Position numbers and translations under genes: made by a program. Of a stretch of DNA of 64,000 nucleotides, positions 8,220 through 16,675 are shown in pieces (positions within the stretch are counted from its first letter, which is position 1; each line of letters begins with the position of its first letter). The notes under the pieces were generated by a model that was not told where the DNA came from, did no database searches, and saw only the letters and a list, made by a program, of their open reading frames with translations. Source of the stretch: Pannonibacter phragmitetus_B (GTDB taxonomy: Bacteria > Pseudomonadota > Alphaproteobacteria > Rhizobiales > Stappiaceae); contig NZ_JBNINT010000001.1 in NCBI RefSeq assembly GCF_050510895.1, positions 4,030,001-4,094,000 of the forward strand. The letters are read 5' to 3'.

Positions 8220-8234
8220 GTTCTTTATTTGTTC
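8220..8234 (+). promoter_or_regulatory. Putative LexA (SOS) box, GTTC-N7-GTTC
   Basis: The sequence GTTC-TTTATTT-GTTC matches the alphaproteobacterial LexA site exactly (GTTC-N7-GTTC, read GAAC-N7-GAAC on the other strand). It ends 44 bases before the VOC start codon, a position where repressor binding would block transcription. A single match of eight fixed bases can occur by chance, but it lies in an AT-rich promoter-like stretch. Confidence 0.6.
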
Positions 8235-8278
8235 TTTCTCGAGGCGTAAGGTCCGGAAGGTTCCAACGGGAGGCCACC

Positions 8279-8662
8279 ATGAATTTCTACATTACCCTCG
8301 GCACACGTGATCTGGCGGCATCCGTCGCCTTTTATGATGCGGTACTGGCAACGGTTGGCTGGGCGTCCCATGCGCAGTTTCCCGGCTGGCAGGGATATTC
8401 GAAAGGTGGCAAGGGCGAAGGCGTCACCGTTTGGATCTGCGAGCCCTTCAACGGTGAACCGGCTTCGGCCGGCAATGGCACGATGGCGGCTTTTCCCGCT
8501 GCCTCACCGCAGGAAGTCGATGCCTTCTACGCTGCTGCAATGGCGCATGGGGGCGTGGATGAGGGAGCAGCCGGTCCGCGCCCGCATTACGGGCCAGACT
8601 GGTATGCAACCTATCTTCGTGATCCCTCCGGCAACAAGATTGCGGCCGTCTTCAACGGCTGA
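8279..8662 (+). CDS. VOC (glyoxalase/bleomycin-resistance fold) family protein
   Basis: A 127-residue single-domain VOC protein: MNFYITLGTRDLAASVAFYDAVLATVGW begins the fold, and DWYATYLRDPSGNKIAAVF closes it with the D-P-x-G-N-K motif. VOC proteins include glyoxalases, dioxygenases and antibiotic-binding proteins; the substrate here cannot be told. GGGAGG lies six bases before the ATG. A LexA-type box upstream suggests control by DNA damage. The neighbours (ffh, divergent; trkH, downstream) do not point to a pathway. Confidence 0.88.
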   Translation: MNFYITLGTRDLAASVAFYDAVLATVGWASHAQFPGWQGYSKGGKGEGVTVWICEPFNGEPASAGNGTMAAFPAASPQEVDAFYAAAMAHGGVDEGAAGPRPHYGPDWYATYLRDPSGNKIAAVFNG

Positions 8663-8859
8663 GGTCGAGGGCTGACCGTCCCGCCTACAGGTCCTCCGCA
8701 CAGGTCTTGCTGCCGGCAAGGCTTGAAATCGCCGCCGGAACAGGGAACATGCGCGTCAGGCACAGGGAAGGGTACAGCTTCCCAGCCTTTACGCTGCCCT
8801 GTCCGGCCAGTCATCAGGGCCTATTACGGTCCGTGATGACTGCTGGCGAAAGAGACACG

Positions 8860-10302
8860 ATGGATTTTCGCGCTGTAATCCTGCCGATTGGCAGACTGCT
8901 GATCATAGTTGCCCTATTCATGATCCCACCTGCGATTGCCGATCTGATCGAAGGCAATCCGGACTGGGTCGTTTTTGCGACCTCTGCCACCATTCTGGTG
9001 TGCGTCGGCGCATTGATCTCGGCAGCGCTGGACCGGCAGGAGTTCAGGTTCCGGCCGCGGGAAACCTTCATCTTCGTCAATGCGGCCTGGCTTGCCTTCA
9101 GCTTTGCCGGTGCCATTCCGCTCTATGCAAGCGGCATCGGCCTGACCATGGCAGATGCCTTCTTTGAAGCGGCTTCGGGCCTGACGACAACCGGTTCCAC
9201 GGTCATCACGGGTCTCGACAACATGCCGCCTGGGATCCTGCTCTGGCGCGGCCTGCTGCAATGGATCGGCGGCATCGGCATCGTCGTGATTGGTATCTGG
9301 CTGCTGCCGGGTCTCCGGGTCGGTGGGTCGCAGCTTTTCGCCATCGAATCATCGGAGAAGACCAGCAAGCCCTATGGCCGGATCGAGCCCTTCATTCTCC
9401 GGCTGCTGTCGCTCTATCTTCTGCTGACCGTTTTCTGCGGGCTGCTCTACTATCTTGCCGGCATGTCAGCCTTCAACGCACTGATACATGCGCTGACAAC
9501 GGTATCTACCGGCGGTTTTTCCACCTCCGACAGTTCGATTGCCCAGTTCAACAGCATGGCCATTCTCTGGATCGCCATTGTCTTCATGACCTTGTCGAGC
9601 CTGCCGTTTCTCTATCTGATCAAGCTTGCGGAGCGGCGCGAGTCACCTCATCCGCAGCAGGTACGTTTCTTTCTTCTGCTGATCCTGGTGGTCAGCTTTG
9701 TGGTCTTTGTCGGCGTTCGGGACCGGGTAGATACCGAGCCCTTCACGCTTTTCACGCACGCGATGTTCAACGTCGTGTCGGTGGTCACGACCACGGGATA
9801 TGCCAGCACCGACTATCTTCTCTGGGGCAATTTCGCGATCGTGCTGTTTTTCCTGCTGACTTTCGTCGGCGGCTGTTCCGGTTCCACCGCAGGCGGCTTC
9901 AAGATCTTCCGGATCCAGATTCTGCTCAGCTCGATCCGTGCGCTTCTGAAGCGCGCGGTTCATCCCCACCGCATCATCGAGCCGCGATTTTCCGGCGCGC
10001 CGGTCACTCCCAGCGTCATGGAAGGCGTTTTCGTCTTTTCCATTCTCTATGCAGGCACATTCGGGGTGTTTGCGGTCATCTACGCCATGATCGGCCTCGA
10101 CCTTGAAACTGCCATCAGCGCCTCGATTACGGCGCAGGCGAATGTGGGGCCCGGCATCGGGCCGCTGATCGGCCCGTCTGGCACGTTCAGCCAGTTGCCC
10201 GACAGCGCCAAATGGCTGCTCGGCTTCCAGATGATCCTAGGCCGTCTGGAACTCATCGGCGGGTTGCTAGTGTTCAGCCCGGATTTCTGGCGCGAGACCT
10301 GA
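8860..10302 (+). CDS. trkH: TrkH-family potassium uptake protein
   Basis: Integral membrane K+ channel-like transporter of the Trk system, normally gated by the NAD-binding subunit TrkA, which is not in this window. Four pore loops with filter-like motifs are visible: SGLTTTGSTVI, TTVSTGGFST, SVVTTTGYAS and ANVGPGIGP. Between them lie the paired transmembrane helices expected for the fold, starting at LLIIVALFMIPPAIADLI. I start at MDFRAVILPIGRL (ATG 8860); the frame is open further upstream but that part looks unrelated. Length 480 residues is normal. It converges with ureG, only 21 bases apart. Confidence 0.95.
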   Translation: MDFRAVILPIGRLLIIVALFMIPPAIADLIEGNPDWVVFATSATILVCVGALISAALDRQEFRFRPRETFIFVNAAWLAFSFAGAIPLYASGIGLTMADAFFEAASGLTTTGSTVITGLDNMPPGILLWRGLLQWIGGIGIVVIGIWLLPGLRVGGSQLFAIESSEKTSKPYGRIEPFILRLLSLYLLLTVFCGLLYYLAGMSAFNALIHALTTVSTGGFSTSDSSIAQFNSMAILWIAIVFMTLSSLPFLYLIKLAERRESPHPQQVRFFLLLILVVSFVVFVGVRDRVDTEPFTLFTHAMFNVVSVVTTTGYASTDYLLWGNFAIVLFFLLTFVGGCSGSTAGGFKIFRIQILLSSIRALLKRAVHPHRIIEPRFSGAPVTPSVMEGVFVFSILYAGTFGVFAVIYAMIGLDLETAISASITAQANVGPGIGPLIGPSGTFSQLPDSAKWLLGFQMILGRLELIGGLLVFSPDFWRET

Positions 10303-10323
10303 ACCCGCGCCAGCTGGTCCGCA

Positions 10324-10940
<617 letters not shown>

Positions 10941-10944
<4 letters not shown>

Positions 10945-11657
10945 GTGCGGAACAGCCTTGTGTACTGGGTTTCGTGACGCATGGACGCAATGTCCGCGAT
11001 GAAGGTGCAGGTGCCAAGTTCCTCAAGGCCACTGGCGGCGGCGGTCTGTGCCGTCTCCAGAACCTGTGTCATCACCCCTGCCAGCACGCGCTGGCCATCG
11101 GTCTGGCCAAGGGGCACAGCACGCACCGCAGCGGAAATGATGTTGGCGGCAAAGGCATGCAGATAGGCGGAAAGTCCTGCGTCCAGCTGCAGGCCGGATG
11201 CCGCCAGCGCAAGCCCGGCGGCCACCGGATAGGGCCATTGCTCCGCGCCTGCGCCGTCTTGCGCGAGGTCCTGGAATACGGTTGCGGCCAGGCTCGCGTC
11301 CGGCTGGCTGCTGTTCCAGGCATTGCGGACCGTTGCAAGGAAGGCAGCGCCCTGGGCGCTTGTCTCGATATAGCGTTCGCGCGAGGGGCAGAGGGCAAGG
11401 CCCAGGGCGGCCAGTTCGCGCAGGTGAACCGCATCGCCTACCATGGCGGCGCGCCAGCTCTGCGCCAGAAGAATGCCATCCGTCCGGCCAGATCCATGGC
11501 GCAGAATGCCGCAAAGCCATAGGCGCAGGCTTGCGGCATCTACCACTTCGCCATCCTCGATCACCTGCTCCAGCCCATGGCTGTAGCTGAAGGCCCCCAC
11601 CGGAAAGGCTGGCGAGAAGAAGGCCTGCAGCCGGTAAAGCTCTTCCAACCCCTTCAT
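10941..11657 (-). CDS. ureF: Urease accessory protein UreF
   Basis: Accessory protein that, with UreD(H) and UreG, loads nickel into apo-urease and acts on UreG GTPase activity. The all-helical protein begins LYRLQAFFSPAFPVGAFSYSHGLE, the diagnostic UreF sequence, and ends with SMRHETQYTRLFRT. I start at the ATG at 11655-11657 (MKGLEELYRL); a TTG at 11717 would extend the frame but overlaps ureE. Length 238. It sits between ureE and ureG. Confidence 0.95.
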
Positions 11658-11698
11658 CAGCAGGGGTGTTTCACATGAATCAGGGTGGACCTCAGCGC

Positions 11699-12316
11699 TC
11701 AACGTCCGTGCCCGCAACCGGAAGAGTGATCATCATCGTGGGAATGGGAGTGGCCATGAGCATGAGAATGCCCGTGAGAATGGGTATGAGAATGGCTGTG
11801 TGAGTGGCTGTGGCTATGCGAATGTCCATGCCCGCCATGCCCATGCCCATGCCCATGGTCGTGCCCATGCGTGCGGCCCTGGCCATAGGCGCCGCCTTCC
11901 GGGTCGAAGGGGGCCATCTTATGGGCGATGGCGCCGCCGAGGCGGACCACCATGTCCTCGATCACGTGGTCCTGCAGGATGCGCAAGGTCCCGTCCATCA
12001 GCTGTGTCGGCAGGTGGCGGTTGCCCAGATGCCAGGCAATCCGCATCAACGCGGCTGGTGAGGACGCGGTGATGTCGGTAACAGCCTCCGGCGCAGCCTG
12101 AACCTTGATGATCCGGCCATCTTCCAGCTGAAGTCCGTCGCCATGGCGCAGCCAGACGGCCTCGGGAAGGTCCAGCAGGAAACTGGTGCCGCCATCTGTT
12201 GCCAGCAGCGCACGGCGCCGGTGGCGGTCTTCGCCGCCCAGGGTGATGGTGTCCAGCGACCAGTCCGGCCAGGTTCCGGCCGGACGAACAAGACCCGCAC
12301 GCAAGGAACTGCTCAC
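11699..12316 (-). CDS. ureE: Urease accessory nickel chaperone UreE, His-rich tail
   Basis: Metallochaperone that supplies Ni2+ to the UreDFG complex. The first 150 residues carry the UreE fold with LAWHLGNRHLPT-like sequence (here RIAWHLGNRHLPTQL). The last 50 or so are nearly all His with Gly and Ser (GHDHGHGHGHGGHGHSHSHS...), a nickel-binding tail like that of Klebsiella UreE but longer. The start is a GTG at 12314-12316 that overlaps the gst stop (GTGA); the longer open frame runs inside gst. The tail DNA is a run of CAT/CAC and GGC codons. Confidence 0.93.
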   Translation of the reverse strand: MSSSLRAGLVRPAGTWPDWSLDTITLGGEDRHRRRALLATDGGTSFLLDLPEAVWLRHGDGLQLEDGRIIKVQAAPEAVTDITASSPAALMRIAWHLGNRHLPTQLMDGTLRILQDHVIEDMVVRLGGAIAHKMAPFDPEGGAYGQGRTHGHDHGHGHGHGGHGHSHSHSHSHSHSHTHSHGHSHAHGHSHSHDDDHSSGCGHGR

Positions 12317-12924
12317 TTCTGGGCCTCCGCCATGCGCTTTCCGGCGGCCTTGAAGGCCGGGCGGCTTGTGGTGCGCTTCAGATAGTCCGCGATCGGACCT
12401 TCCTGCGGAACGCCGAATTCGGGCATGCTTGAGCCCCACATCAGGCAGTTGGTGATGATGATGTCCGCGACCGTGAACGTGTCACCCATGACATAGGTCT
12501 TTGTGCCGAGACGCTTTGCAAGAATGTCGAGCGCCTTTGCAAGCTCGACCTTGCATGCCCGCATGACTTCCGGTGCCCGGACACCTTCCGGATGCACCAC
12601 GGTGTTCTTGAAGCTGGTCCAAAGCGGGCCTTCGATGTCGTCCAGACAGAACATGGTGAAGCTGTCCTGAACGGCGCGGTCAATGGTGCCGGCTTTGAAG
12701 GTGCAGCCGCCGTGCTTGTCGGCAAGGTAGTGCAGGATGGCGGTGCTGTCGGCCAGGGCCACATCCCCGTCCATCAGCACCGGGATCTTCCCGGTTGGAT
12801 TGACTGCGTCAACTTCGGGGGTATGCGGCTTTACCGAAAGGGTTTCATAGGGCTGGCCAAGCTCTTCCAGAAGCCAGTAGATGCGGCTTGCGCGGCTCTG
12901 CGGTACGCCAATAACCTTGTACAT
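12313..12924 (-). CDS. Glutathione S-transferase family protein within the urease cluster
   Basis: A 203-residue GST: N-terminal thioredoxin-like domain (MYKVIGVPQSRASRIYWLLEELG, NPTGKIPVL, DSTAILHYLADK) and C-terminal helical domain (YVMGDTFTVADIIITNCLMW). The substrate is unknown. AGGAGG precedes the ATG at 12922-12924; an upstream ATG in frame would add 14 residues. It lies between ureC and ureE on the same strand, with its stop overlapping the ureE GTG, so it is expressed as part of the urease operon. No role for a GST in urease maturation is established; it may be a passenger or may serve thiol chemistry linked to nickel. Confidence 0.9.
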   Translation of the reverse strand: MYKVIGVPQSRASRIYWLLEELGQPYETLSVKPHTPEVDAVNPTGKIPVLMDGDVALADSTAILHYLADKHGGCTFKAGTIDRAVQDSFTMFCLDDIEGPLWTSFKNTVVHPEGVRAPEVMRACKVELAKALDILAKRLGTKTYVMGDTFTVADIIITNCLMWGSSMPEFGVPQEGPIADYLKRTTSRPAFKAAGKRMAEAQK

Positions 12925-12972
12925 TCCGGTTTCCTCCTGCGGTGCGCTTTCTTGCGCGCACAACATCTTATT

Positions 12973-14685
12973 TTAGAACAGGAAATAACGCTGCGCCATC
13001 GGTAGAACCTCTGCCGGTTCGCACGTCAGCAATTCGCCGTCAGCGCGCACTTCGTAGGTTTCCGGGTGCACCTCCACATGGGGCAGGGCGCTGTTGTGGA
13101 TCATGGAGTGCTTGGAAATGCCGCTGCGCGTGTTCTTCACCGGCAGGACAAGACTGTCCAGCTCAAGCCGTTCCTTGATGCCATGGTCATGTGCAGCCTT
13201 TGAAACGAAAGTGACGCGGCTTGCCGCCATTGCCTTGCCGAAGGCGCCGAACATGGGCCGGTAATGCACCGGTTGAGGTGTCGGGATCGAGGCGTTGGGA
13301 TCGCCCATGGGTGCCGCAGCAATCGTACCGAGCTTCAGGATCATGTCCGGCTTCACGCCGAAGAAGGCGGGAGACCAGAGCACCAGATCAGCCAGTTTGC
13401 CGACCTCGACCGAGCCGATATGCTCGTCCAGCCCGTGCGCGATGGCTGGGTTGATCGTCACCTTGGCGATGTAGCGCTTGACGCGCATGTTGTCGTTCTC
13501 GCCGGTCTCCTCGGGCAGGCGCCCGCGCTGCACCCGCATCTTGTGGGCGGTCTGGAAGGTGCGGATCAGGATTTCGCCGACGCGGCCCATGGCCTGGCTG
13601 TCGGAGGAGATGATCGACATCGCCCCCATGTCATGAAGGATGTCTTCTGCCGCAATGGTCTCGCGCCGGATGCGGCTTTCGGCAAAGGCCACGTCCTCCG
13701 GGATCGACGGATCGAGGTGGTGGCACACCATCAGCATATCCAGATGCTCGTCGATGGTGTTCTTCGTATAGGGGCGGGTCGGGTTGGTGGAAGAGGGGAT
13801 GACATTCGCCTCACCCACCACCTTGATGATGTCCGGTGCATGGCCGCCGCCTGCGCCCTCTGTGTGGAAGGCATGGATGGTACGGCCCTTGAAGGCGGCC
13901 TTGGTGTTTTCCACGAAGCCGCTTTCGTTCAGCGTGTCCGTATGGATCATCACCTGCACATCATATTCGTCCGCCACGGACAGGCAGGTGTCGATCGCCG
14001 CCGGTGTCGTGCCCCAGTCCTCGTGCAGCTTGAGCGCACAGGCGCCCGCCAGAATCTGTTCTTCGAGGGCGGCGGGCAGCGAGGCGTTGCCCTTGCCCGC
14101 AAAGGCAAGGTTCATCGGGAAGCTGTCGGCGGCCTGCAGCATCCGCGCCAGATGCCAGGGGCCGGGGGTGCAGGTGGTGGCGTTGGTGCCGGTGGCCGGT
14201 CCCGTGCCGCCGCCCAGCATGGTGGTGACGCCGGACATCAGCGCCTCGTCGATCTGCTGCGGGCAGATGTAGTGTATGTGAACGTCGAGGGCACCGGCAG
14301 TGAGAATGCGGCCTTCTCCGGCAATCACTTCGGTTCCGGGACCGACGATGATGGTGACGCCCGGCTGCACATCCGGATTGCCGGCCTTGCCGATGCCCGC
14401 GATGCGCCCGTCCTTCAGGCCCACGTCGGCTTTCACGATGCCCCAGTGGTCGATGATCAGCACATTGGTGATCACCGTATCCACCGCCCCGGCCGAGCGG
14501 GGATGCTGCGACTGGCCCATGCCGTCACGGATCACCTTGCCGCCGCCGAATTTCACCTCTTCACCATAGACGGTGAAGTCCTTCTCCACCTCGATGATCA
14601 GATCCGTGTCGGCCAGGCGCAGGCGGTCGCCGGTGGTGGGGCCGAACATGTCCGCATAGGCGGCGCGGGGCATCTTGAAGGACAT
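12973..14685 (-). CDS. ureC: Urease subunit alpha
   Basis: Catalytic subunit that hydrolyses urea to ammonia and carbamate at a dinuclear nickel centre. Ligands are all visible: H136 and H138 (DVHIHYICPQQ), the carbamylated lysine K219 (ALKLHEDWG), H248 (MIHTDTL), H274 (HTEGAGGGHAPD) and D362 (SSDSQAMGR). The flap cysteine is C321 in MVCHHLD. Length 570 is standard. A frame from MSFKMPRAAYADMFGPTTGDR starts where the family starts. It follows ureB by 65 bases; gst begins 48 bases after its stop. Confidence 0.98.
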   Translation of the reverse strand: MSFKMPRAAYADMFGPTTGDRLRLADTDLIIEVEKDFTVYGEEVKFGGGKVIRDGMGQSQHPRSAGAVDTVITNVLIIDHWGIVKADVGLKDGRIAGIGKAGNPDVQPGVTIIVGPGTEVIAGEGRILTAGALDVHIHYICPQQIDEALMSGVTTMLGGGTGPATGTNATTCTPGPWHLARMLQAADSFPMNLAFAGKGNASLPAALEEQILAGACALKLHEDWGTTPAAIDTCLSVADEYDVQVMIHTDTLNESGFVENTKAAFKGRTIHAFHTEGAGGGHAPDIIKVVGEANVIPSSTNPTRPYTKNTIDEHLDMLMVCHHLDPSIPEDVAFAESRIRRETIAAEDILHDMGAMSIISSDSQAMGRVGEILIRTFQTAHKMRVQRGRLPEETGENDNMRVKRYIAKVTINPAIAHGLDEHIGSVEVGKLADLVLWSPAFFGVKPDMILKLGTIAAAPMGDPNASIPTPQPVHYRPMFGAFGKAMAASRVTFVSKAAHDHGIKERLELDSLVLPVKNTRSGISKHSMIHNSALPHVEVHPETYEVRADGELLTCEPAEVLPMAQRYFLF

Positions 14686-14750
14686 GAGAGAACCTCGAAA
14701 ATCACGTGTGAAAACAGGGCATCAGGGACAGGGCGCAGCGTCTCAAGCGG

Positions 14751-15059
14751 TCAGAGTGGTCCCATGACCTTCTGGTTGAAGCCGTAGACGGTACGGTCGC
14801 CGGTAAAGGGCACAAGCCGCACCTGGCGGGTTTGCCCCGGCTCGAAGCGCACGGCCGTGCCTGCCGGAATGTCCAGCCGCTGGCCGCGTGCGGCCTCACG
14901 GTCAAAGGCAAGCGCCGGGTTGGTCTCGGCAAAATGATAGTGGCTGCCAACCTGAACGGGCCTGTCGCCGGTGTTGGCCACTTCCAGTTCCGTCACCGGC
15001 GCACCGGCATTCAGCTCGATCTCGCCATCAGCGGGAAAAATCTCTCCGGGGATCATCAT
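14751..15059 (-). CDS. ureB: Urease subunit beta
   Basis: Structural subunit of urease. It begins MIPGEIFPADGEIELNAG and contains VGSHYHFAETNPALAFDRE, RLDIPAGTAVRFEPGQTR and VYGFNQKVMGPL, all diagnostic. Start at the ATG 15057-15059, with GAGGAGA just upstream. Length 102. It lies between ureA (67 bases upstream) and ureC. Confidence 0.97.
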   Translation of the reverse strand: MMIPGEIFPADGEIELNAGAPVTELEVANTGDRPVQVGSHYHFAETNPALAFDREAARGQRLDIPAGTAVRFEPGQTRQVRLVPFTGDRTVYGFNQKVMGPL

Positions 15060-15125
15060 TGCATCTCCTCGTGGCCTTCGTGCGGGCCTGACAGCCAAAC
15101 TCCAGAAATTCCGTCCCTGCTGCGC

Positions 15126-15428
15126 TTAACGGATTGGCTGGTGGACGGTGACAAGCTTGGTGCCATCGGGGAAAGTGGCTTCCACCTGCACGTCATGAAT
15201 CATTTCGGCGATGCCCGGCATCACCTGGTCGCGGGTGAGGACATGGGCGCCCGCTTCCATCAGTTCGGCCACCGTGCGCCCGTCGCGGGCGCCTTCCACC
15301 ACGAAATCGCTGATCAGGGCGATGGCTTCGGGATGGTTCAGCTTCACGCCTCGCTCCAGCCGGCGCCGGGCCACCATGGCAGCCATGGAAATCAGAAGCT
15401 TGTCCTTTTCGCGCGGGGTCAGGTTCAC
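15126..15428 (-). CDS. ureA: Urease subunit gamma
   Basis: Smallest structural subunit of urease: MNLTPREKDKLLISMAAMVARRRLERG opens the protein, then LNHPEAIALISDFVVEGARDGR and VEATFPDGTKLVTVHQPIR. Length 100 is exactly the family length. GGAGG stands before the ATG. It follows ureD by 26 bases. Confidence 0.98.
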   Translation of the reverse strand: MNLTPREKDKLLISMAAMVARRRLERGVKLNHPEAIALISDFVVEGARDGRTVAELMEAGAHVLTRDQVMPGIAEMIHDVQVEATFPDGTKLVTVHQPIR

Positions 15429-15454
15429 GTGGGTCCTCCGTTATGGGGTCTTGG

Positions 15455-16327
15455 TCAGCAGGACCAGAGACGGGGCAGGGGCGCCTGCCGGCAGGTTTCA
15501 AGAAAGGTGATGAGCCCGTCGCGCAGGCTGCGGCTGTCGGCGCTGACGAAACGGGCCACAAGCTGGCCGTTCCAGGCGCTGACACCACCGCGCAAGGGGC
15601 CTCCCTCGGGGGTGATTTCTTCAAGACAGCGGCGCGCTCGGGCAAGGCCGTTTTCCGCATCCGGGCCGCTGTCAATGAAAGTGGCAAAGGCACAGCCACC
15701 TGCGGCAGTGGCGAGCCCTTCCAGCATTTGCGTGTCCGGCCCGATGGCGAGATTGTCGGCAAAGGTGAGCTGGCCATTGCGCCAGATGCGCCATTGGTCG
15801 CGGAACGAAAGGGTCTTCACGCTTTCGCCCATGGCCTTGCGGCCAAGCACCACCATTTCCAGGCCTGTAAAGCGGGCAGAGCCTTCAAGCCGCACGTCCA
15901 TTTTGCGGGAGAGCGCGCTCGCCTCGAAGAGGATCAGCTCCTGCGGTAGCCACTCCAGATGGGCGCCGTCGTCCGCCGAGAGGCTGTTGAGGACCTCGCC
16001 GGTGCCGCCGGAACTGCGATAGGCGCGCTCGGCGGTCTGCGAGGTGAGAATGGCGCGGGTTCCGGCGGCGAGGTGCCCGGTGTAGCTGAGGCGGTCGCCG
16101 CCGGTGATGCCGCCCGAGGTGTTTAGAAGCACGGCCATCGGCACGCTGTCGTAAACCTTCGGCAGGCGGATCTTGGCGGAGCCCGATTGATAAAGGCCCT
16201 CCAGCCGGGTCTGGCCATCGCGCAGGGCAAAGGACACGCGTGCCGTGCCACGGGCGCGCTGTATGGCTGGCCGTGGCCCGCCACTGCTGCCTGCTCCGCC
16301 GCCCTCAATGCCCGTTTCCGCCCGCAT
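15455..16327 (-). CDS. ureD: Urease accessory protein UreD
   Basis: Scaffold that binds apo-urease and recruits UreF and UreG for nickel insertion. Visible family blocks: SAKIRLPKVY, VLLNTSGGITGGDRL, TSQTAERAYRSSGG, LEWLPQELILFE and LGRKAMGE. The open frame continues far upstream (to 17617) without homology, so I start at MRAETGIEGG (ATG 16325-16327), giving 290 residues. GGGGAG lies almost against the start codon. This is the first gene of the urease operon, whose promoter must be in the 16328-16675 region. Confidence 0.93.
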   Translation of the reverse strand: MRAETGIEGGGAGSSGGPRPAIQRARGTARVSFALRDGQTRLEGLYQSGSAKIRLPKVYDSVPMAVLLNTSGGITGGDRLSYTGHLAAGTRAILTSQTAERAYRSSGGTGEVLNSLSADDGAHLEWLPQELILFEASALSRKMDVRLEGSARFTGLEMVVLGRKAMGESVKTLSFRDQWRIWRNGQLTFADNLAIGPDTQMLEGLATAAGGCAFATFIDSGPDAENGLARARRCLEEITPEGGPLRGGVSAWNGQLVARFVSADSRSLRDGLITFLETCRQAPLPRLWSC

Positions 16328-16675
16328 GCTCCCCGTTCTCTTCCTTGGCCCGTTACGGGCTTGGCTGATCTTGTGCCGGAAGCCACTCCATGTGCAAGCA
16401 GGGCACTTCCGGAGGATGATCCTAGCAAAGCCGGGGCCATCTTCATGCGCCCCGTGTGCCCGTGAATCTGGCATCCGGGCTTGCGGATCAGGTGAGTAAA
16501 GATTGGGCAACTGCCCGCAGATGGTGCAATATGCCTGTTCACGGCTCTTCACATCCCGGTTCCTGGCCCTTCGCTGCGCCTTGCAGGGCTTTGCATTCCT
16601 TAACCTTGATCGGGTATGGAGAGATGGGGGTTGCGTTCCGGGGCTGACCCGGAGCATTCGGATGACGAGGGTGTC
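16328..16675. other. 348-bp divergent region between ureD and the carboxypeptidase gene
   Basis: No coding signal that I trust. It should hold the urease promoter (minus) and the carboxypeptidase promoter (plus). A 7-bp inverted repeat CCGGAAG...CTTCCGG falls near 16377-16411. No clear NtrC or nickel-regulator palindrome was recognised by eye. Confidence 0.5.

Larger units (their letters stand above)
7913..8278. other. 366-bp divergent intergenic region between ffh and the VOC gene
   Basis: No ORF here resembles a protein. It must hold the ffh promoter on the minus strand and the VOC promoter on the plus strand. Notable pieces are an 8-bp inverted repeat ACACCCGG...CCGGGTGT (8036-8043, 8059-8066), a strong hairpin at 8113-8148, and a LexA-type box at 8220-8234. 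Confidence 0.6.

Noticed and set aside
11710..11870. Short-period repeat of CAT/GGC-like codons as a minisatellite
   Set aside because: It codes for the His-rich UreE tail in the correct frame; the repeat follows from the protein.
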